From the NCBI GenBank assembly GCA_051530055.1, contig JBMGUZ010000016.1:1-48733 (forward strand): 48,733 bases of DNA, read 5' to 3'. Below, piece after piece: positions 30,576 to 42,425 of this stretch (position 1 is its first letter; each line of letters begins with the position of its first letter). The notes beneath the pieces were generated by a model. The model did not search any database, was not told the origin of the DNA, and saw nothing but the letters and a program-made list of their open reading frames with translations. The position numbers and the translations under genes are program-made. The stretch comes from Neoechinorhynchus agilis (Eukaryota; Acanthocephala).

Positions 30576-31309
30576 TATAAAGATTATTTTCCAGAGTCTT
30601 TTCTACACAAGAAGAGTTTATATACATTCCAGCAACCACTCTGGATCACTCAGCTACTATCGTCGAAAGGACGGATGCAGCGTTCCCCTTGCAAAGCCGG
30701 ACTTATGTTTGGCCGAAGAAATTATCCTGTCTTCGGATCGTCAGTGAATTCGTCTGAGTCTTTTAGACATTTGTTTGACCAGGTCCTGCGTCGCTGTGCC
30801 GGGCGACCCGAGCGTCGCAACGGCAAAGAAAACGAAGTAATGATTTCGACCCAGGTCCCATTATTTTGTCTTTTTGCGATCCTCTTTCTAGCAACGCAAT
30901 AGCTTTTGGAGGGCACTTTTGTGACCGAAGGAGGATAATTCTTTTGTTATTTCAACTTGGTTACTTCCTTCCTGATCTCGAGGATAAGAGATCAGCAATT
31001 TATCGAATCAGGAGCGGGGGTAACACAGGGAATGGTACACGTTATCAAGGAAGCTGATTCCTAAGAAATTCTCAGGCGTCATATGCTTTCTTAAAGGCGA
31101 AAATTGGTTGTGAGGCTCGGTTTTCGTTTAATCTTAAAGGGAGTTCTGAAGATGAAACTCGAGGAATTATAGTGTTTTTAAATTTACTCTATTGCAAATA
31201 ATAAAAACCATTACCGAAATGGCGTTTTAAAGTTATCGAAAGTTTATTTATAAACCTGTGCTTCCATGGTTCTTAAGTCTCGGATATAAAAAGAGTTCTA
31301 CACAATACC
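30576..31309. other. Interval without a recognised gene
   Basis: A plus-strand frame of 122 codons (30534-30902) covers part of it but starts inside the LINE fragment and shows no motif. The rest has only short frames. Nothing else was recognised. Confidence 0.3.
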
Positions 31310-31690
31310 AATGTTTTCTGGTTGATGGTGGTTCCGCTAACACACCAACAGTTTGCTACACCGGCAAAAGATGCGTCAATAGCAATCACAACGGACGCTT
31401 CTGATTACGCTGTTGGAGCAGTCCTACAACAGAGGATTTCAGGAGATTGGAAGCCATTAGCCTTTTTCAGTCGTCAACTACGAAAGCCAGAGCAAAAGTA
31501 CAGTACATTCGATTGAGAACTGCTGGAAATTTACTTGGCAATCAGACACTTCCGCTATACAGTAGAGGGACGGCCATTAACCGTTTTCACAGATCATCGG
31601 TAACGAATCAAATGGATTATTTTCTAACATTTCAAGAAAAATGGGCAGGGGCAACTGGAGCTACGCAATGGTATTATCTCCAATAGTGAC
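31310..31690 (+). mobile_element. Ty3-type LTR retroelement fossil, RNase H part of pol
   Basis: A short piece with the RNase H start seen in Ty3-type pol genes (TTDASDYAVGAVLQQ, then PLAFFSRQL). It is broken and only a small part of the element remains. No LTR was recognised nearby. Confidence 0.7.
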
Positions 31691-32122
31691 ATCCAAAGTG
31701 TTCAGTAAGCGAAAAGACTGATGAAATATTTAATCGAACAATATAATAATTTTGCCTGTGAAGTAAATGCGTTCTTGAAACAAGGAAAAGTAAGATTCGG
31801 AAAAGAGATAAAACGCATACCAGTGAAGAGTGAACGCGGATCTTTGAAAACATCAAGACCAATCCTTCAAAAATCGGTCAGGAATTTTAGTTCGAAGCTC
31901 TTAGATCTTGTTGGCCCAAGAATCAATTTCCACTAATGAATGTTTTCAATCCAGAAGTGAGTGATAGTAGTAAGCAGGAATTCCGCCTCAATATAAGCCA
32001 ATTGGCCAAGGGCATTGAGTATTTAGAGCAGCCGGATGACATGGACCGAACCCTTACGACTGAGGCTCCTACTGACTATCCCCCACACAACACTTTCACA
32101 ACTCAGAGAACTTTGCTATTTA
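31691..32122 (+). other. Interval with two unrecognised short frames
   Basis: Plus-strand frames 31721-31936 (71 codons) and 31936-32166 (76 codons) follow the Ty3-type fossil. They have ordinary protein-like composition (for example LNISQLAKGIEYLEQPDD) but no motif I recognise. The second runs into the palindrome-edge repeat. Confidence 0.3.
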
Positions 32123-32284
32123 AATTATTACAGCAAATCTTTAAAATGCTCAAATTAAAGTATTGACTTCATCCTTAATTAGGAGTTGATATCTGTTCAG
32201 TAGCAGTGGGATATTAAAATCCAAATTTGCATTAAAAACATTGACTTACATCTCAAGTTTAGAAAGCCGAAACGCTCGATTTTC
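32123..32284 (+). repeat. Diverged inverted repeat at right spacer edge
   Basis: Partner of 16450-16612 in inverted orientation, sharing the same ordered blocks with small indels. The arm begins at the next base. The pair is about 20% diverged while the arms beyond are identical, so the two parts have different histories. Confidence 0.75.
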
Positions 32285-32429
32285 CGAAATCATTCATAAA
32301 AGAGCACAACGGCAACCACTTTCGGATTACGATGCGCATTCGATTTGACGTTGAGTGAAAACGTGAAAAAACGAAAGAAACGGACTTTTAATTTTTGAAA
32401 CGTCGATCGAGTTACGTCGATATTCAAAG

Positions 32430-35120
32430 TGTTGATTTCTTTAGTAACGATTTTGAAGAATAATAAGCAAAGAAATGGCTAAAAGTGTTAAATATAATAA
32501 AAAAATTGAAAAAGCCGCCCAGGGAAGATGCATTCGATGAACAAATCATCGAATATTTACAAAGCTACTTTAAAACAAACATTTTTTCCATGCCTTGTTC
32601 AGTTCTACAGAACTCGCTTCCGAATTAAAGAAACACTCGCATCATTCCTGTGGACGATAATCCACACTGAACAAATCCTACAAATTTAAGCCGTCCAATT
32701 GTAATCCATTTAATTTAGGACTTCACATCATCTAACGTTTGATTTTTAGCCAAATCACAAACAGTAAATTCGCAATTCTCTTTGGTTCGTAGGTATTTCA
32801 TTCTTCAAATGAATGGAACCACAACCAATCACCAACAGTGAATTCCTATCTAAAGACCTTAAACTAAATTTTTGCTCTGGACGAAGTTAAACAGCGTGTT
32901 TTAAAAACTCCTTGGATCCAGGAATCATTCGCTAAACTAAAAGATCCTGTATCTGAGATTTATTTAAGGCACGAAATCGATTTTGAATGGATCTGTCTTT
33001 AAGAAAAGCACTACTAATAAGAAGATATTTTCGTATAAGGTTTAAAATGCCAACGAACTTTATTACTGATTTTTATTATTAGGATTGGATTTTATAGATT
33101 AATTTATGTGTATAGTCCAGATTCGTTAAGGTATACTAAGCCGCTTTAAATTTTAAACTTTATTTTCGGTTAGAATAAAACAAACAAACACAATGCCGTA
33201 TTTACATTCTTGAGCGATTTTGGTTTATTGCAACTAAGAATTGTTTAAATCCAAACCAAACGGACATTGATAATTGTGAGCATTTAGCGGGCTAAAAACC
33301 CAATTATAATTGTCAAAACATTTTTAGTGTTAGAATAAAACAAAAAGTTAAATCCTAAACTGAATTTTCAAACTCACTTCGATTGCATTGCAATTATGTT
33401 TTGTCGATAATTAATTCAAACAATTTTACTCATTTTAAAGAATTCGGAGTAAAAAATTAAGCATCGGTTTCTCTAGATAGATAGCTAAATCCAAAGTTTT
33501 CTTTAATATTAGCTTAATTTCATTATTTTTAGGAATGAAAGTGGATGAATTGACTAATTTTGATGTACTCCGATCCCAATATTCATACCTACGATTTAAT
33601 CAAAGTCCAAATATTAATTACAAATTAGTTTTCATCGACATCATTCTACACTATTAACACAGCGAAATTTAATAATTAGAACATTAATCTTTCGCCGTGA
33701 GCTACAGGCGAATAAAGTCGCAACATCAATAATATCCGTCCCTTTAGTGAGAAATGTTCTGATGCGACAATGCTTTCAGCCTTTAAAGACGAGGTAAACA
33801 ATAAAAATAATTAATGCTTATCATTGTTAATATCATCGAGTTAAATTTATTGGTGTTATGTTTGGACGTCTTTGTTTGTAACACTTTTATTGATCGTAAT
33901 ATTGGAAGAGATATTCATGTTAATTAGAACGTGAAAATGTTTATAGTTTTGTAAAAAAACGCAGATAATTGACCTGATTTGTTTTTTTTTGTTTTAAACT
34001 GCTTTTGCACGTTTGTTCAAATTGTTCAAAATCGGGAATATCTCATTTACGGAGATTAATTCTGCGCTTTCCAGATCAATATTTTTTTTGCTATGGACGA
34101 AATTTACAGGTTCCTACCAATTAAAAATATTAAGCTGTTAATCCTTAAAAACGTTAAACGATTAGTCCTGGTCGACATTTTTCCAAATTTATTAAGAATA
34201 AATAAATTTAATTGAAATTGATTAATCTTAGTTAAAGAAAGCGGCTAAATGATATGTTACGCATTTTATTAATTGCCATGGTTATCAACCCCGTTAAAAT
34301 ATTAAGTTTTAAGAACTTCTACTTTTTTACGATTCATTTCTGGGAAGTTGGTTTTCGTGGAAGGCAGAAATATTGAAATCACTTGATTTGCTTCTTACGG
34401 ACATACAAAGAAAAAGAGACCAAGAATTCGAATGGTCTTAAATAAACGACCATTTGAAAAAAACCGATTTTTCCCAATTATTATAAGCTGCCTTGAATTT
34501 CTCACTAACGTTGCGATTCCTAAATCACAGATCGCTTAAGCTGGTTGCTTGTCTTAAAGAGCATTTAATATTCTTTGCTCAATTGAATTTTAAGAATTAG
34601 AGTAAAATGACTACAAAGCTAAATGACGGTCGCAGAATTTATCTGCCGTATGCATTTATATCAAACGATTCAAAAGATTTAATAAATGGAAGAGTATATT
34701 CGCCTTTAATTTTATATCTAAATCTTTACGACGAATCAGAATTCATATGAAGTTACCAATCTCAATAATCGTATAAAACTGTACTATTTTTAATTTTAAT
34801 GGTCAGACTTTGTGCAGTTGCCTTTCTTTAAGAAGATCGCTTATTTTAACTTCCTCTAAATAAATTCTTAGACCTCGTAAGCAATGAACCGGTCGAAGAT
34901 TTTTATTCGACGACGAACATGAATATCACGGATTGCAAATAACGGAAGCTTGTTGAAGTTCTCGAATAGGACTCAGCGCGAGGATTGCTAGTGCATAAAT
35001 AAAAGTGGATAATTTTAGATTGCGCTTGAAAGCATGTTGTTATCATTCACGTGGGTTTTTGTTTCAAAACATAACGCTATCGTAAGCTCAATGTTTTTCC
35101 AAATGATCATTCCGTATTCC
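32430..35120. other. Gene-free AT-rich region (right arm)
   Basis: Mirror of 13610-16310. No gene, RNA or element recognised. Confidence 0.5.
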
Positions 35121-35293
35121 CCATTTTTCGTATTACTGCCGGTAATATCTTCTTGCATAAAAAGATTCCGATTGCAGTTTGCTTAGGTGTACGTTTTTCG
35201 CGAAAACGTTCGCATTACATTTCTCTTGAAAATTTTCGGATAAAAAGCTAAATGAAACCCTGGAGGTTCTATTTAGATCTTCACCCGTTAGAT

Positions 35294-35339
35294 AATTTTT
35301 TATTAAATACATTTCAAATCCCGTCGGGTTCATCACCAG
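35294..35339 (-). ncRNA. Hammerhead-like PLE terminal motif (right arm)
   Basis: Mirror of 13395-13440, about 490 bp upstream of the right-arm TRIM-like gene. Confidence 0.4.
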
Positions 35340-35828
35340 TTGCAATTCACTCTTCACTCACTTTTTGGGATTTGCTTTTGAAAAATACAACCATCCGTTG
35401 CACTAAATACTCCAAATTTATGTTCGAATTTTTTGGCAATTATGTGCTTTATTTATAAAATATCAAACCTTAGAGAACCGGGCATTTTCTTAGATGTTAG
35501 CATTTTTGAAAATACTCCGAATATTCTGACACTAAACGCATGGCATTAAGACAAAAAACATTGAATTTACATTGAGAATGATAAGTAGAGACTTAAACAG
35601 CTACTACCGAACATTTTGAGACAGATCCTGTGGAGTACTTAGTAGTGGAAAAAACTATTGTTTAAATTATTTTTTAACATAAAATATATTTTCCCGAAGT
35701 CAAAATATTTATTCTTTAAATTACAATATATTCATGGAATACCCCTGTATCAATCTTCGAATTTTAGTTAGAATCCTCCGTTTGTCGTACGCGATGTCTT
35801 GCATATGAGATTCTAGATAAAACAATAA

Positions 35829-36633
35829 ATGGATCCAAACACACCAACGGCGAATAAATTTAGCGTTATTAGTCCTGCTCCTAAGGACGTTGGGCCCCTA
35901 AAGATTTTCCTCGAAGATCAACTTGAGGATCTTCGAACATGCCCAATCTGTTTAGATACGTTTAAAGATCCGCGTGCTCTTCCTTGTTGTCATACCTTCT
36001 GTTGTCAATGCATTGAGAAAATTGTAGAAAACGAGCGTCGGATATCGTGTCCTTGTTGCCGTAGAGTATTTAACCTGAACGGAAAGCCAAGCGATGTTTT
36101 ATATCGCAATCATCGTGCAGCTACTTTGATCGAGTTAAAACCGATTGAAATTCAATCTCCAAAGAAGTGTGATTCATGCGAAAATGCTGCCTTGGATTTA
36201 TGCTTCCATTACAATCGAAGTGCCTGCCAAAACTGCGTAGTCTCTCATCATAAAGACCAACTTGAGAGCAATAGAAAACTGGTTAGAGAAATTGAACAGT
36301 TGACGGCGAAGACGATAGGTTAGTAGAAATTTTCAGTTTTTATGTGTGCTTGTCGCAATCCAATTATTCTTAGAATTTCTTGCTCAAACTCGTAGTCGTT
36401 TTGAACAACTGATGAATGACCACAAGTCGAGTCCTACGGTTGAGCGAAATGAGGCATTAGAAGATCTAAAGGAAAGTTCGCAGAAGTGTCGTAAAACATT
36501 AATGGAACTTAAGATCTGCGCACTTGCTACAATCCGGGATCTATCTCAATCGCAAGAAAGTGATGTTGAAAGGGCTACAAGATGTCTTGAAGCGATTAAT
36601 AAAATTAAAAATGAAATGTGCGATTTAAAATAA
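35829..36633 (+). CDS. TRIM-like RING / B-box / coiled-coil protein (second copy)
   Basis: Identical to 12101-12905. Exon 1 is 35829-36318, the intron 36319-36373 (GTTAGT...CTTAG, 55 nt) and exon 2 36374-36633, giving 249 residues. RING, B-box-like finger and coiled coil are as described for the left copy. The two genes are transcribed away from the arms' inner edges, divergently with respect to the spacer. If the palindrome is real, the animal carries at least two identical copies per chromosome. Confidence 0.85.
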
Positions 36634-38233
36634 AGACTGTTTGGATTTGCGATGTGAGTTTAGAAGATCTTCAAATGAACTAGTAGTGGAAGGTACGACT
36701 CCGGTCAAGGATTTTCTTCATCGATGAGCGAAACCTTCCGCACGTCACACGTAAATTCTCGATTCTATGAATTCCCAAAAACAAATTATTCTTTTAGGCA
36801 TATTTTCAGCTGTTAGCACAGTTATATAGTAGGCGTGAATTCTAAAATTAAACTGATTTTTTAAAGTTGTTTAAAAGGCCATATTTTAAATAATTGGATG
36901 TATTAAAGTTTTTGGAAACGATTACTTCAAATGTCTATGAAAAATATTATCTTGTATTTAAACTAAAGTTTAAATATGAGCTAAATATCAAAAGTTAAGC
37001 CGGTAAGTGAAACTTTTGGCATCTAAAACCAATAAAACCGGATTCTTGTTCTTCATGAAAATATAATTATCCAGATTGACAACATGAATTCTCTTTAATT
37101 TTATTTTCTTGAAGGTATTCTAAGTCAATTTCCAGAGGGGAAATTTATAAAATGAGTTATTTGTAATTTTCTTGTGACTAAACCTGCTTCATACACTTCC
37201 TAAATTAAAAACGATTTTCGCTTTGTTTATGTTAATTTTCAGATCGCTTACTTCAATTGGTTGTTCCCAACGCACCATTATATTCATTGGTAAATCACAG
37301 AAATGAAATGCTAGTCAGAGCATCAAGAGCGATCGGTCATCAAAGCTGAGTTGAGAATCAAATAGTCTCAATGGTTTCATGGCTAAAACCAAGGTTTTAT
37401 CGATTGCAAATTATGCTTCGAATTTAATCATTATTTGACAAGAATATAATCGAGGATGAAAACTGTTCGATTCGATGATAAGTAGGCAATGAAAAATTAA
37501 CGAATACATCCCCTAAAATTTCTCGTTTTTCTTGTCAAAATGGAGAAATTGAATTGCAAATACAGGACGGTGGTGTGAATGATTTAATGTCCAAAAAAAT
37601 GACGTGGCTTCGGCAAAAATCAAATATTAACACTTTGTTTCGGAAAATTTTTTAAGAAAGATTGAATTCTAACGTTCTTATGAATTTTATACCAATTTAT
37701 TTCAGAGTATTGCTGCGTAGCTTTGTAATCAAATGCATATCCGTACTTAGAAAAAAATTTGGATAAAAACTTTTGAACACTGTTGATTCAGAAAATGCTT
37801 CACTTCCCTTCATTTGAAGACAGGTAAACTTAACCGTGGATTGATGTCCTCAATGCTGCCTTCTTTTGATATGTATATGAATATAATTTTTAAACAAATT
37901 ATAATGCTCTCATTATCAAGCGACAGACCAAAATGTTGAAGGTCATTCTTAGATAAAGCATCTACAATCATCGATTGAAAATCCTTCGGGGAAACTGCCA
38001 AACCGGAAGTTCGGGGCCAATTATCCGCTCGATACGTTTTTCCATGATTTTAGTATTGATTTTTAACACGTTGCTGGCTGAAGTTTCAAGCTATAATTAG
38101 CTTTATTTCCTTCCATTGTGTTGGACTCAGCGATGTGTAAGGCCTTCAAAATAAGACATCTTTTTAGGTTTTGTTCTATTTATACACAGGGATTCTCAAT
38201 TCACGCGTCACAATACATCCGGTGGGAGTCGCA
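36634..38233. other. AT-rich interval, no recognised gene (right arm)
   Basis: Mirror of 10501-12100; nothing recognised beyond short frames. Confidence 0.4.
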
Positions 38234-38413
38234 TCCTTAATTTGAAATCAAGTTTATTGTCCTCGAACGTTTCGAACCTATTTATATATAAGGCTTCGAT
38301 GATAATACGTTCGAAACGCCGGTCATTGCCAACTAGTGTTGTAGCGGCACTAAAATCAATAGTGTGCCCTGTGTTTTTTGCACGGGCCACCACTGCGGAA
38401 CTAATATCCAGAA
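38234..38413 (-). pseudogene. PLE GIY-YIG C-terminal end with terminal motif (right arm)
   Basis: Mirror of 10321-10500. The hammerhead-like motif is at 38242-38303 on the minus strand. Confidence 0.65.
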
Positions 38414-41034
38414 TGTTTTCGCAACCACCAAGTGTTGCGACGGAGGATAGCATACGGCAATCCAATTCACTGAAAATTAAGGTACCTCCGGACATACGGA
38501 GGCACCTTCTAAGTGATCGTTCAGAGGGTGACACACGGCCACCCACAAAGCTTCAAACTTCAATAGGTGATACATACAAAATTATATACTTCGATCGGCC
38601 CGTTAAAAAGGACGATTACGTAACCAAAATATCTGCGATTCCAATCGCATCAAAGGAAGCCACATGGGGATGTTTCCTCAAACCATGGCTGAAAACAAAG
38701 AAGGATAGTATACTAAGAATCAGATCAACTTCATTCTGGAATGGTACTTTAAAAATTGTCTTCGTCAACAACACTGAAATGGACGATTTCGAATCCTTTG
38801 TGAACGGTCGGCACGACGAAAAAATTCCAACATTCAATCCTTCCGCAACAAAGCAACTTTCATTGCTCACAACATTGGGAGTTTATCTTCGCCTGATACG
38901 ATTCAAGACTTTGAGATTAAATTTTTCTTCAAATCCAGGAAGACGGGAAAGGCAATTCCAGTGGGAATAGTTGAAATTGACATGGATAAAATGGAAACTC
39001 TTTGCTCCCGCAAATGGATATTCCAGTGTATGGAAATCACATTTACAAAAAATTCAAATACAGAATCAAATCTCGTGTACCCACAATGCCACATATGCCT
39101 ACAGTGGCGACACTGGAATCAAAACTGTCCCAATAGAACCCAAAAATGTTGCTTCTGTGCTGAGGATGGGTTGTTAAAGCTACGATTCTGAACCATTGAA
39201 GTTAGGGTCGTCTTACAAAAAATTGTGAAATTGCCATTTTAAAGCCAGAGACAATAAATGATTTATAAGCGATGTTGAGGAAAAAGATAGGAACTATGCC
39301 AGCCTTATGAACACGACCTCCACCGGCTGCGAGCTGGGACATTGAACTTAGTAATAAAAAGTTCCATGAAGTCACAAAATACAAATCGTATTCGGAACAA
39401 AAATGACGAAAACGACTTACCTCGAATCTTATCCTCTGGCCATTCCCAAATAATCCTCCCTCCTTCCGCTAATCCTCAACGTTCCCACTCACGAAATTGG
39501 TCTCGCGTAATCTCTCTTCACACAGAAAATCAATTTTTCACCCGAACGCCTCGAAAGTTATGCTTTCTCTAATTAATATATTCTCCTTTTGCATGATAAC
39601 AGCTATTCCTAAGAAAACCATTCGCTTTTCCAGCCGAGATCCACTTTGGAAGTGTCCTTTCTTGAAAATGCTACAAATAAAGGCGAATAAAACATACCAT
39701 CCATGCAATCCTGATTTGAGCTGCCTTCAATCCTCGCTGGTGCACCACATTCTCAACTCGCGCAATACCTTTCTTGCACATAAATTCGCCTCCTCCCCCA
39801 CTAACCTCTCGTGGAAAAACACGAAAAGCGCCCTTCCAAACTTTCAAACTCCGACCTCCTTGATGCACTAAACCCTATCAATGTGCAACTTTGCGACTGT
39901 CATTCGAACACAAACAAATAGTCATCCCCTTCCATATCTACACCACCGTTCTCAGTTTCTACAGCTTCACCTCTCATGATTTCCAAGTATGATATTCTCA
40001 TGCTTCTTCGGAAACTACCTCGCAAATCATCCCCTAACTCTCTCATTCACAACTGAACTCTACGCTTTATCATCCCAGATTTATTTGATTCACTTACCCA
40101 TATAATCAATAGAAGTTTCAAGACCGGAATCTTCCCTAGTCGCCTTAAAACAGATCGGGTAATCCTGCTCCTGAAAGCATCTAAACTTATATGCACCTCA
40201 AGTTTTCGACCCATCTCTTTCTTACCTTCATTCTCTAAAGTCTTGGAGAGATGCTTTAAAGCACACCTTCTGCCAACCTTCAATCGAAAAATTTCATCCA
40301 TTCAATTCGTTTCCGGCCCAAATTTTCTGCAACCGATGCCCTACTTTGCATTTATGATACGCTCCTACGAAACCTCGACAATAATCCCTCCCAATTCACC
40401 CGTATCATTTAACAGGATTTATTGAATGCATTCTACTCCGTGGACCATTCACTCCTTCTCCGATTTTGGTCTCAACTTGTAGCAGATCCGCTGGCTTGAA
40501 TCTAATCTTTACAATCGCAAACAATACATTCACTGCCGTTCTACCTCTTCTATCAGCCTATCCCTCACCTAAGGCGTACCTCAAGGTGCTGTTCTGTCAC
40601 TACTTCTTTTTAATATTTTCTTAGACGACCTTCAACTTCTTTCCTCTTTCTCAAAGCTTTTCTTATATGCCGATGATATCACCCTCATCACCCATTGACC
40701 ACCCCACCTCTCCCTTTCCTTAACGTGTTATTATTATAAATCACACACACACACATAAAGGATTTTTTCACCAATCTGAAATGAACTTGAGGAAATACCA
40801 ACCTACAAGCGTTCCTGCAAGCTATAACCGCCAATCCCCCCACAAGAACGGGCCTTCCAACCCGACGTGATATTCCCACCCGCACGGACTCGTAATCCAC
40901 TCCAAAATCAATACCCAGATTTATTTATCAAATCAGAACTCGAGTGTTTATGAAGACCAAAAGATACACTGGTCCCCTTACATTAACAAATAAAATGTGT
41001 TATTGCGTCGTGGATTATTATTCTCGCAGGAAAA
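38404..41034 (+). mobile_element. APE-type LINE, decayed (right arm)
   Basis: Mirror of the left-arm element. ORF1 is 38413-39191 with a frameshift near 38885 and zinc knuckles near 39085-39165. RT blocks lie at 40034-40677 with YADD at 40666-40677. The order is easier to read here because it runs on the plus strand. Confidence 0.7.
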
Positions 41035-42425
41035 GAAACTTTTTTTTTAATTTTACCACCCTGGGCATTTTAATAAACTAATTTATTTCCCCGATATTTC
41101 GTCGGATAATTCCGAAATTTTATGTATGTTAAAAAAACTTACAAGCAATGGCAAACCTTGATAATGTCGGAATTTTCCGTCGAAATGTCGGAAATAAATC
41201 AGTGAATCTAAATCCGGGGTGACAATACTACCAAAAGAAAATGAACTCTTTGTGTTTGACATTGGGTTATTCGAACGTTTTCCGATTTTCGGATCCTTTG
41301 AAGGCAATCTATCGAAAGGCGACGGGCCTTGGAAAACCTGACAGTAATCGTTCAAACCGCTGCCTCCTAATGAAATAAATACAACTCATCCTATCCATTT
41401 CCATTCGCTGTCTGCAAAATATATTTTTGACTAAATTCCCAAAAAGTTAGTTTCATTAAAGTATCTTAACCTTGAGTGTCATAAAAGGTTATTGGAAGCA
41501 ACATCATGGATACTACCGATTCAATGTTCTAAAGTTAAATTTGTATTCCCGTTTCTATGTCTTATGTTTTATTGTTTGAAACATTATTTGTTAAGCATCG
41601 ACAGCACTGATTCTAACACTCTTAAAATCCTCAAAATATTTGCATAAACTTACTTTTACAATCTCAAATGGTGTTTGTTCAATGGAAATTAGCGTTATGA
41701 GGCTGAATTCGAAAATATTCTATGTGGCAGGATGACATTTTACAGTTTTTTTAGTTCAATGAGCGAAAAACATCCACGTACAAATGTACCACAATTGCAA
41801 AACTCTTTTTTGCTTACTCGTCTTCTCCGTTTTTCAACGAAGCAGTTTACTTGAAGAGTGTTTTCGAGTTGAAATCTATTTTGATGTTGCTATTCGATCA
41901 CGGTTTTGTATCGGGAAAATAGAATATTTTCGTGAAAACAAACAGGAGTATAAATGGAGTTCATTCGAGCTTCACTTTCAATCCGAATGAAGCTTCTCGT
42001 CTGTCTTCTTCTCGCCATCTTTCTTTTCTACGAATTCAGGGCCGCCGCTCCCTTAAAGCCACTTCAACGTGTTTTCTAAATTTCGAAGGCGTATAATTAA
42101 AAAAGAAGATACTAAATTAGGTTCAATGGGTAAAGGATTTAATTGTTTGCTACCGATTAAATATTGGTTATTGAACATAATTTTTGAATTCACATTGTAA
42201 AAACGCACTTGTTTAATTCGATATTGCAGTTTTATCAATATAATACAGAATTTTATTTAAAGAAAAAATTTATACCTACAATTTAATCCTGCTAATAAAT
42301 AGCGCACTTTCTCCACTTAATGCTTAGTTCAGTATTCGTAATATTGTTTATTTAATTTAAAAATTTTTTTTACGAAAGGGTTTTTTTTAAGCAAGCATAC
42401 ATAATTTATAGTTTCTTCAACGCTC

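Larger units (their letters stand above)
16450..32284. other. Single-copy spacer between the palindrome arms
   Basis: This 15,835-bp stretch is not mirrored, apart from the diverged inverted repeats at its two edges. It holds almost only mobile-element remnants: a PLE cluster, APE-type LINEs, a restriction-endonuclease LINE fragment and a Ty3-type fossil. No host gene was recognised in it. Confidence 0.9.
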
